Part shown: positions 33,869 to 40,270 of the stretch, in pieces
Layout of the letters: each line of letters opens with the position of its first letter
How positions within the stretch are numbered: the first letter of the stretch is position 1
Assembly (NCBI GenBank): GCA_002293145.1
Contig: DBCO01000015.1
Span: 46,509 to 110,508 of the forward strand
DNA: 64,000 nt
Source: Akkermansiaceae bacterium UBA956
GTDB lineage: Bacteria; Verrucomicrobiota; Verrucomicrobiia; Verrucomicrobiales; Akkermansiaceae
Reading direction: 5' to 3'
The notes under the pieces: generated by a model
Told to the model about the DNA's origin: nothing
Database searches by the model: none
Seen by the model: only the letters and a program-made list of their open reading frames with translations
Program-made: the position numbers and the translations under genes

Positions 33869-34906
33869 ATGCAACTGATACCACTATTATCCACCGTTCC
33901 TTCACTTTTTCTCGCTGAGGCGGGACTTGGTATTGGAGTTTTTGTTAGCATTGGACTGATTGTCCTAGCAATTGTCGCATTGGTCAAGACTGCGAAAATT
34001 GTGCCGCAGCGTCAAGCATTCGTCATCGAGCGCTTAGGCAAGTATCACCGCACGCTGGATGCTGGTTTTCACATCCTGATCCCGTTCATTGATCGTGTGG
34101 CGTATCGTCACTCGCTGAAGGAAATGGCCATGGATGTGCCGCCGCAAATGTGTATCACCAAGGACAACATTGCGATTGAGATCGACGGTATTCTTTACAT
34201 GCAGGTGCTCGATGCAAAACTCGCATCCTACGGCATTGAGAATTACTACTACGCAGCCTCGCAGTTGGCGCAAACGACTTTGCGCTCGGAAATTGGCAAG
34301 TTGGAATTGGATAAAACTTTTGAAGAGCGGGATACCATGAATGCACGTGTGATTGCTGCTTTGGATAAGGCTTCGGAGTCTTGGGGCTTGAAAATTACCC
34401 GTTATGAGATCGCCAACATCAAGCCTCCGCAATCGGTGCAAGATGCTCTCGAGAAGCAAATGCGTGCCGAACGTGAACGTCGCTCGCAGATCGCCCTTTC
34501 TGAAGGTACGCGGGAAGCGCAAATTAACGTGGCGGAAGGGCAAAAGCAGGACACCATCAAAAACTCGGAAGCCCTCAAACAGAAACAAATCAACGAAGCT
34601 GAGGGCAAGGCGCGCGAGATCGAATTGTTAGCTGGTGCTACGGCATCGGGCATTCGCCAAATCGCTGATGCGATCATGCAGCCTGGCGGCAAAGAAGCTG
34701 TGAACCTGCGCGTTGCTGAGCAGTATGTGATCCAATTTGGCAAACTTGCGAAAACCAACAACACCATGATCATTCCGTCCAACCTCAGCGACATCGGCGG
34801 CACTGTGGCTGGTCTATCGCGCGTGCTCGACTCGATCAAAGTTCCGACCGATGCGGCCACGCAGGCTTTGGCGCAGGTATCGCCACCACCGGTGCCACGT
34901 ATCTAA
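33869..34906 (+). CDS. SPFH/stomatin-like membrane protein (QmcA-like)
   Basis: The protein has 345 residues. A long N-terminal hydrophobic stretch (about 18-43) is followed by the SPFH domain (KIVPQRQAFVIERLGKYH, DNIAIEIDGILYMQVLD, ARVIAALDKASESWGLKI). A charged coiled coil (EKQMRAERERRSQIALSEG) and a C-terminal tail with QPGGKEAVNLRVAEQYVIQF complete it. Stomatins form oligomeric scaffolds that organise membrane protein quality control. It acts with the NfeD protein encoded just upstream. A strong terminator follows 31 bp after the stop. Confidence 0.93.
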   Translation: MQLIPLLSTVPSLFLAEAGLGIGVFVSIGLIVLAIVALVKTAKIVPQRQAFVIERLGKYHRTLDAGFHILIPFIDRVAYRHSLKEMAMDVPPQMCITKDNIAIEIDGILYMQVLDAKLASYGIENYYYAASQLAQTTLRSEIGKLELDKTFEERDTMNARVIAALDKASESWGLKITRYEIANIKPPQSVQDALEKQMRAERERRSQIALSEGTREAQINVAEGQKQDTIKNSEALKQKQINEAEGKAREIELLAGATASGIRQIADAIMQPGGKEAVNLRVAEQYVIQFGKLAKTNNTMIIPSNLSDIGGTVAGLSRVLDSIKVPTDAATQALAQVSPPPVPRI

Positions 34907-34937
34907 TTTTTGCGCAACAGCTAAGACTTACATTTTC

Positions 34938-34976
34938 GGGGGACTACATTGTCATGATGTCGTCCCCTGATTTTTT
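34938..34976 (+). terminator. Rho-independent terminator after nfeD-stomatin operon
   Basis: The block gggggac at 34938-34944 pairs with gtcccc at 34962-34967, with partial pairing continuing inward, and is followed by six T at 34971-34976. It separates the stomatin operon from thiS. Confidence 0.85.
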
Positions 34977-34990
34977 CAGACCACTCTGCC

Positions 34991-35191
34991 ATGAGTATGA
35001 ACATCAACGGAAAGCCCCACGATCTTCCTGCCGAGAGCAGCATCAGTGCTGTATTAGATTTGTTAGGAATCGGTGAAAAGCCGGTGGTCGAGGAAATGGA
35101 TCGACTGGCGATTTTTCCGCGCGACTATCCAAGCATGGTTTTGCCTGATCAGGCGGTGCTGGAGGTGGTGACGCTTGCTGCGTGCGGCTAA
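34991..35191 (+). CDS. thiS: ThiS-like sulfur carrier protein with unusual C-terminus
   Basis: The protein has 66 residues and the ubiquitin-like fold of ThiS: INGKPHDLP at the start, VEEMDRLAIFPRDY, and DQAVLEVVTLAACG at the end. ThiS carries sulfur as a thiocarboxylate on its last Gly for thiazole synthesis and normally ends in Gly-Gly. Here the last two residues are Cys-Gly. No ThiG, ThiF or ThiH is adjacent. The gene converges on ubiE with only 6 bp between stops. It may be a divergent ThiS or another sulfur carrier of the family. Confidence 0.82.
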   Translation: MSMNINGKPHDLPAESSISAVLDLLGIGEKPVVEEMDRLAIFPRDYPSMVLPDQAVLEVVTLAACG

Positions 35192-35197
35192 GCGACG

Positions 35198-35869
35198 TTA
35201 TTTCGTTGCTGTGTAGAGACTAACCACTCCGAGCGTCATGGTCTCGCATTCAGCGGAAACGTAGCCATTTTCGCGCATTAGTTGGCACATGGCATCGCCT
35301 TGCGGGAATTGCTCGATGGAGGCGCCAAGGTATTCGTAGGCATCCGTTTGACCTGTCAGATAGCCTGCCATTTTCGGTAAAATGCGGTGCAAGTACCAGC
35401 GATAGGGGACGCGGAGAATCCCTGTGGGGAGTGAGAAATCAAGAACTACCAGCCGACCACCTGGAGCCAGCACGCGGGACATTTCCTCTAGCGCTGCGGG
35501 GTAGTCCGCCATGTTGCGCAAGCCAAAGGCTACGGTGACAACATCGAAGGATGCATCGGCGAAGGGGAGATTCAGAGCATCGGCGACCATGGTTTGAGGT
35601 AATCCGCGCAATGAGGCGTGCTCAAGCATTTCCGAACAAAAGTCCGTAGCCATGATTTGCATATCGGGGCAGGTTTCTTGGATTTCCAGAGCCAGATCGC
35701 CCGTGCCGCTGGCCACATCGAGCAGGTGTTTGCTTTTCCAAGAACGGATTTTCCAAGCTACGCGTTTGCGCCACCAAATGTCCATCCCACCGCTCATCAC
35801 GTGGTTGGCCATGACGTAACGATCGGCGATACGCGCAAAGGCGTCTTTGACATAAACTGCATCGGGCAC
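35198..35869 (-). CDS. ubiE: Demethylmenaquinone/ubiquinone methyltransferase UbiE/MenG
   Basis: The protein has 223 residues and a GTG start, with no better start before an in-frame stop upstream. It performs the C-methylation step of quinone synthesis, most likely demethylmenaquinone to menaquinone in this lineage. Motifs are VKDAFARIADRYVMANHVMS, LLDVASGTGDLAL (SAM motif I), FDVVTVAFGLRNM and RVLAPGGRLVVLDFS. The tail is typical of the family (YEYLGASIEQFPQG). Confidence 0.93.
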   Translation of the reverse strand: MPDAVYVKDAFARIADRYVMANHVMSGGMDIWWRKRVAWKIRSWKSKHLLDVASGTGDLALEIQETCPDMQIMATDFCSEMLEHASLRGLPQTMVADALNLPFADASFDVVTVAFGLRNMADYPAALEEMSRVLAPGGRLVVLDFSLPTGILRVPYRWYLHRILPKMAGYLTGQTDAYEYLGASIEQFPQGDAMCQLMRENGYVSAECETMTLGVVSLYTATK

Positions 35870-36008
35870 GTCGATCGATAGCGCAGGGGGAGCGGTTTGG
35901 CAACTCTCGATGACTCACTTTCTGGAATCGATGAGAAAAATTTTCTGTTCATGACAAATCTGACTTGATTTTCATTACAAAAAATCCAGCTTGTGTGGCG
36001 ACATTATC

Positions 36009-36746
36009 ATGAGCGTTCAGATTCATACCCATGCCGACCGCGGCGCTGCCATCAAAGCCGTAGCGCAAGAAATCGCGAGCCTAGTCCGCACGAAGCCGAA
36101 TGCCGTGCTGGGCTTAGCCACCGGAGCGACGCCGATTCCGCTCTACCAAGAACTGGTGCGCATGCATCGCGAGGAAGGGCTTTCTTTTGCGCAGGTGACA
36201 AGTTTCAATTTGGACGAATACCAGGGCATTCCGCGCGAGCACGCAGAGTCGTATTGGACCTTTATGCATCAGATTTTTTTCGATCATATCGACATTGATC
36301 CGAGCCGCATCAACCTACCTGGCTCCCAAGTGCCAGTAGACGATATGACGGCGCATTGTGCTACCTACGAGGCAAAAATAGTTGCTACTGGTGGAATTGA
36401 TTATCAAATCCTTGGCATCGGCCGCACGGGGCACATTGGTTTCAATGAACCTGGCTCGCCTGCGGATTGCATTACCCGTGAGATTCATCTCGACGAAATC
36501 ACCCGGCAAGACGCTGTGCCCGCTTTTGGTGGCATCGATCAGGTTCCAACTAGCGCCATCACCATGGGCTGCGGTACCATTTTGGCGGCGAAAAAAATCG
36601 CGCTCATGGCCTTCGGTGAAAAAAAAGCCGATATCGTGCGCAAAGCTCTGCAAGAGCCCATCACTGATTTGATCAGCGCGAGTTTTCTTCGCAATCATCC
36701 AAACGCCGCGTTCCATCTTGACCCCGAGGCAGCATCGGTTTTGTGA
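36009..36746 (+). CDS. nagB: Glucosamine-6-phosphate deaminase
   Basis: The protein has 245 residues from the ATG at 36009. NagB converts glucosamine 6-phosphate to fructose 6-phosphate and ammonia. Family motifs are GLATGATPIPLYQEL (phosphate loop), FNLDEYQGI (the catalytic Asp), GIGRTGHIGFNEPGS and MGCGTILAAKKIALMAFG. In classic NagB the GHIGFNEP loop is preceded by Asp (GxDGHIAF); here it is Thr (GRTGHIGF). The gene stands alone with non-coding sequence on both sides. Confidence 0.92.
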   Translation: MSVQIHTHADRGAAIKAVAQEIASLVRTKPNAVLGLATGATPIPLYQELVRMHREEGLSFAQVTSFNLDEYQGIPREHAESYWTFMHQIFFDHIDIDPSRINLPGSQVPVDDMTAHCATYEAKIVATGGIDYQILGIGRTGHIGFNEPGSPADCITREIHLDEITRQDAVPAFGGIDQVPTSAITMGCGTILAAKKIALMAFGEKKADIVRKALQEPITDLISASFLRNHPNAAFHLDPEAASVL

Positions 36747-36912
36747 CTGTTGGCTCAGCTGTTGTTGAATCCGCAAATCCTGCTATTTCTTTTGCATTTT
36801 TTCTATTTCCTTGATTCTCAGTAGTGCCTGATCTAAGTTATGGGGTGTGAGCGAAAATTTCCACAAATTTTTCCATTTATATGCCACAAGAATTCTCTTA
36901 TTGTTTGTATAC

Positions 36913-37305
36913 ATGTTATCGCAAATGGCATTCGTTCCGCTTTTTGCTGCCGCGCTGGCACTTTCTAATGACGGGCATCATGTGCAGATTCAACAAATCG
37001 CAGGTAGTGAGGAGATTGTGTTGGTGCATGATGAGCATCGGTTGCTCAAGTTCAATCCTGTTGTCGAAGTCTCTTCCATGCGATGCCAGTATCGCCTATG
37101 GCAGTTGGAGGAAAGCAGCAACATGATTTATGGGCGGCCTTCCGTGCGGACCATTCAAGTCGAGGAATGGCCTCACCCAAATCCACATCACCCCGAGTGG
37201 CGCGGGCCGATATTTTCGACTGGCAGATCCTTAAGTTTCAGCATATTTTGCGAAAAAACCAATCCAATTTCATATGAATCCCACACGAGTGAATCTCATT
37301 CCTAG
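36913..37305 (+). CDS. Small hypothetical protein at head of DUF3570-ApbE cluster
   Basis: The protein has 130 residues from an ATG at 36913; GTG at 36847 or ATG at 36925 are alternatives. The N-terminus is hydrophobic (MAFVPLFAAALALS) and could be a signal peptide. The rest has VEVSSMRCQYRLWQLEE and a Pro/His-rich segment, and no family was recognised. Its 3' end overlaps the DUF3570 start by 32 bp, which favours cotranscription if both starts are right. The reading frame is plausible but not certain. Confidence 0.5.
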   Translation: MLSQMAFVPLFAAALALSNDGHHVQIQQIAGSEEIVLVHDEHRLLKFNPVVEVSSMRCQYRLWQLEESSNMIYGRPSVRTIQVEEWPHPNPHHPEWRGPIFSTGRSLSFSIFCEKTNPISYESHTSESHS

Positions 37306-38491
37306 ACGAGCGGATGTTAGCCCCATAACATACACACTGCTCATTCCATCGCTACTATCGTTGACGCATCAAGCGCATGCTTGGGAGAAGCCTGAAGCCC
37401 AGCGCTATGATTTTAGTTATCAACTCTATCAAGAGTCTGATGAGCGGATTCGCATTGAGTCGTATTATTTGCGTGGTGATGTGGACTTGGATGCAGAGAC
37501 CTCATTCCGCTTCCAGTATCTGCGCGATGCAATCAGTGGATCTTCGCCCTCGGGCGCTATGCCTGGTGGGCTTCAGCCATTTCTCGCCGATTTGGAAGAT
37601 GTGCGCTACGGTATCATGGGCGCGCTTTCACGTCAATTTGGTGATCACCGTGTGGAGTTAGAGCTCTCGCGAAGTAGTGAAGAAGATTATTTGTCCTACG
37701 GAGTGGCCTTGAGTGATAAGTGGGAGTTGAATCAGAAAAATACGACGCTGAACTATGGGATGAATTTTCTCAATGATGACGTCACCGTCTATGGACTAAC
37801 TGATCAGGACAAAAAAAGTTATGATTTGTTCGCTGGTGTGACGCAATTGATTGATAAAAACACTTATGTATCGTTAAACTTTACGTTAGGTTTTAACAAT
37901 GGCTACCTAAATGATCCCTATAAATCCATCCAGCGCACGGATCTGCTTTCCGTAGATGATGGCATGGGTGGATTCATCGATATTCCCGTTATCAACATGT
38001 ATGCGGAAAATCGACCCGATGAGCGCATGCGTGAAGTGTTGCAATTCCAAGCAACACATTTCTTCGAAAACCTCAATGGAGCGCTCGACGGCGTGTTGCG
38101 TTTTTCGAATGATGACTTTGGTGTGTTTTCGGAAACGCTGCAGGTGGAATGGCGTCAGGCAGTCGGCGAAAAATTTGAAGTCACACCCTTCGTGCGCTAC
38201 TATCATCAGAGTGCGGCGGACTTTTTCATGAACACCTTGGATGGTGCTGTAACTGGAACACCTGCTGATTATCCTGACGGTTCGGGGCCGAACTACACCG
38301 CGGATTATCGGATGTCATCGTTCGATGCCTTGAGCCTAGGCTTGCGCACACGCTATCAAATCACCGAAGCGATGGCGGCATCGTTTTCGTATGAGCATTA
38401 TGAAATGAGTGGCTCGGGTGGCGATGCTGCCCCCGCAGAAGCTTACATCAAAGCAGACATTTGGACTGTTGGTGTCAATTTGTCTTTCTAA
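37274..38491 (+). CDS. DUF3570 outer-membrane beta-barrel protein
   Basis: The protein has 405 residues with a signal peptide (about 14-37, ending HQAHA). The mature part is a run of amphipathic strands (YDFSYQLYQESDERIRIESYY, FRFQYLRDAISGSSPS, WRQAVGEKFEVTPFVRYYHQSAADFF) ending in Phe, as outer-membrane barrels do. The DUF3570 family is recognised from the N-terminal half. It commonly sits beside DUF4266, a thioredoxin and ApbE, as here. It probably forms a pore or scaffold for a surface redox process. The ApbE gene follows after 7 bp. Confidence 0.88.
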   Translation: MNPTRVNLIPRRADVSPITYTLLIPSLLSLTHQAHAWEKPEAQRYDFSYQLYQESDERIRIESYYLRGDVDLDAETSFRFQYLRDAISGSSPSGAMPGGLQPFLADLEDVRYGIMGALSRQFGDHRVELELSRSSEEDYLSYGVALSDKWELNQKNTTLNYGMNFLNDDVTVYGLTDQDKKSYDLFAGVTQLIDKNTYVSLNFTLGFNNGYLNDPYKSIQRTDLLSVDDGMGGFIDIPVINMYAENRPDERMREVLQFQATHFFENLNGALDGVLRFSNDDFGVFSETLQVEWRQAVGEKFEVTPFVRYYHQSAADFFMNTLDGAVTGTPADYPDGSGPNYTADYRMSSFDALSLGLRTRYQITEAMAASFSYEHYEMSGSGGDAAPAEAYIKADIWTVGVNLSF

Positions 38492-38498
38492 CAAAAAA

Positions 38499-39467
38499 AT
38501 GAATCAATCTTCTCATCCTCCGATTCAAGCTGATACTCGCGGCGTGCGGCGTGTGGAATTTCGCGCGTTAGGCACTCCTTGTGCTATACAGTTTCGCTTG
38601 GAAGATGAAAATAAATCGTTACAATTTCTGAACGACGCCCTCGGATGGTTAAGTCGATTCGAAGCTAAATTTTCACGCTTCCGCTCCGATTCTCTAGTTT
38701 CACAAATCAATCGTGAAGCAGGCAAAAACTGGGTCCGTGTGGACACGGAGATGTCTGAAATGCTCGACACCGCAGAGCGTTTGTATCGACTAACCGAAGC
38801 CATTCTTGACCCAACGATGTTACCGATGTTGCAAGTTTGGGATTGGAAAAAGCTACACACACAACTTCCTTCAGATGCGGAAATTTCTCATGCCAAATCA
38901 CTAGTCGGCTGGGATAAAGTAGAGCGCAAGACCGGAAAGGTGATGCTGCCAATCGCGGGCATGGGGCTCGACTTCGGTGGTTTTGGCAAAGAATTCGCGG
39001 TTGATCAATTGGTGCAGATTGCTCGTCAGTTTGGCATCAAAGATGCACTGATCGATCTGGGGCGTGATGTCTATGGTTTGGGCGGAAATGGACTGCATCC
39101 CTTTTGGCATGTGGGCTTAGAGGACGGGATTAACCCGGGGAATTGTTGGGGCGGCGTCGCCGTTTCTGACTTCGCTTTATGCACTTCTGGCGACTATGCC
39201 CGGCGCTTCGAGCATCAAGGCAAACGCTACGGACACATCATTGATCCTCGCACAGGATGGCCCGTGGCCAATGGCATGCGTGCAGCCAGTGTCTGCGCTC
39301 CAAGTTGCCTACAAGCAGGAATTTATAGCACTGCGATCTTTGTCATGGGGCGCAAAGATGGGCTGGCATTTGCCTCATGTGCTCCCGGTCTCGATGCCAG
39401 TGCGCAAGACGACTGTGGCATCGAGCGAACGTCTGGATTTGTGAAACGACAAGTGCAAGCTGCTTAA
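38499..39467 (+). CDS. apbE: ApbE-like FAD:protein FMN transferase, divergent
   Basis: The protein has 322 residues from the ATG at 38499. ApbE enzymes move FMN from FAD to a Thr or Ser in a D-x-x-S/T-G-A-T/S motif of exported proteins. Motifs seen are FRALGTPCAIQF, FEAKFSRFRSDSLVSQIN, GLDFGGFGKEFAVDQ, DLGRDVYGLGG and GHIIDPRTGWPV. The C-terminal AD-x-x-S/T metal-binding motif reads AGIYST, so the usual Asp is Gly. No signal peptide is visible. It lies between DUF3570 and a thioredoxin, and the Ig-repeat protein three genes downstream carries the target motif. Confidence 0.88.
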   Translation: MNQSSHPPIQADTRGVRRVEFRALGTPCAIQFRLEDENKSLQFLNDALGWLSRFEAKFSRFRSDSLVSQINREAGKNWVRVDTEMSEMLDTAERLYRLTEAILDPTMLPMLQVWDWKKLHTQLPSDAEISHAKSLVGWDKVERKTGKVMLPIAGMGLDFGGFGKEFAVDQLVQIARQFGIKDALIDLGRDVYGLGGNGLHPFWHVGLEDGINPGNCWGGVAVSDFALCTSGDYARRFEHQGKRYGHIIDPRTGWPVANGMRAASVCAPSCLQAGIYSTAIFVMGRKDGLAFASCAPGLDASAQDDCGIERTSGFVKRQVQAA

Positions 39468-39520
39468 AATTTTCTAACAAAAAACAACAAATCAATCAAA
39501 ATTAAAACAGTATTACATCC

Positions 39521-40006
39521 ATGAAAAACATCATCCGCACAATCATGCTCGGACTTGTCTCATTGACTTGGGCCTCCGCAGCACCCTCTGTCGGTCAATC
39601 CATGCCGAAATTATCCGGAATGTTACCTGGCGCTGCAATTCCCAATACCGCAGGCAAGGTGGTGTTGGTCGATTTCTGGGCTTCATGGTGCGGACCGTGT
39701 AAGGCATCTTTTCCCAGTTTGAATCGTCTTCATCAAAGATATGCTGGCAAAGGTTTGGTAATCGTGGGCATCGGCGTTGACGAAGATCCCGCTAAGTATC
39801 AGGCATTTCTCGCCAAGCAAAAAGTGGCATTCGCGTTAGCTCACGATGTGAAGCACAAAGCCGCTGCGTTTTTTGCGCCTAGCACCATGCCATCCAGCTA
39901 CTTGGTCGATCGCAAGGGCATCATTCGCTACATCCACACAGGATTCAAAGGCGCCAAGACTGAGGCTGAATATGCTAAGCAAATTGAAGAACTGTTAGCC
40001 AAATGA
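39521..40006 (+). CDS. TlpA/ResA-like exported thioredoxin
   Basis: The protein has 161 residues with a signal peptide (about 1-21). The thioredoxin fold has the active site WASWCGPC (Cys57, Cys60) and a cis-Pro in STMPSSYLVD, followed by RKGIIRYIHTGF as in TlpA proteins. It reduces disulfides in the periplasm or on the outer face. Its stop overlaps the DUF4266 start (ATGA). A likely job is keeping the Cys residues of the DUF4266 lipoprotein or another cluster member reduced; this is inference from position. Confidence 0.92.
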   Translation: MKNIIRTIMLGLVSLTWASAAPSVGQSMPKLSGMLPGAAIPNTAGKVVLVDFWASWCGPCKASFPSLNRLHQRYAGKGLVIVGIGVDEDPAKYQAFLAKQKVAFALAHDVKHKAAAFFAPSTMPSSYLVDRKGIIRYIHTGFKGAKTEAEYAKQIEELLAK

Positions 40007-40254
40007 AATCATTCCCATTCAAATTTATGAAACTACTCTCTCGAACTCTCCTCTGCGCTAGCACATTGTTGCTGTGCAACTGTGCCGAACAACTTGTTCG
40101 TGTTCAACCGTATGAGCGCGGTAATCTCGCCGGGCCACTCATGTCACAAGAACGTGATCCATTACAAAAAGCTATGACAGAACATGCATACTTCTCCCGC
40201 GAGGCTAGCTTCGGCGGTGGCGGCGTGGGTGGTGGTGGCTGTGGCTGTAACTAA
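40003..40254 (+). CDS. DUF4266 lipoprotein with Gly/Cys-rich tail
   Basis: The protein has 83 residues. A lipoprotein signal ends at LLLCNCAE, with the second Cys (about residue 27) as the likely lipidated residue. A conserved-looking central part contains VQPYERGNLAGPLM, DPLQKAM and HAYFSREAS. It ends in GGGGVGGGGCGCN, the hallmark of DUF4266. The paired Cys at the very end could bind metal, be a thioredoxin substrate or be a modification site. The gene overlaps the thioredoxin gene by 4 bp and is followed after 16 bp by the Ig-repeat gene. Confidence 0.88.
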   Translation: MKSFPFKFMKLLSRTLLCASTLLLCNCAEQLVRVQPYERGNLAGPLMSQERDPLQKAMTEHAYFSREASFGGGGVGGGGCGCN

Positions 40255-40270
40255 TCTAACACAAAATTCG

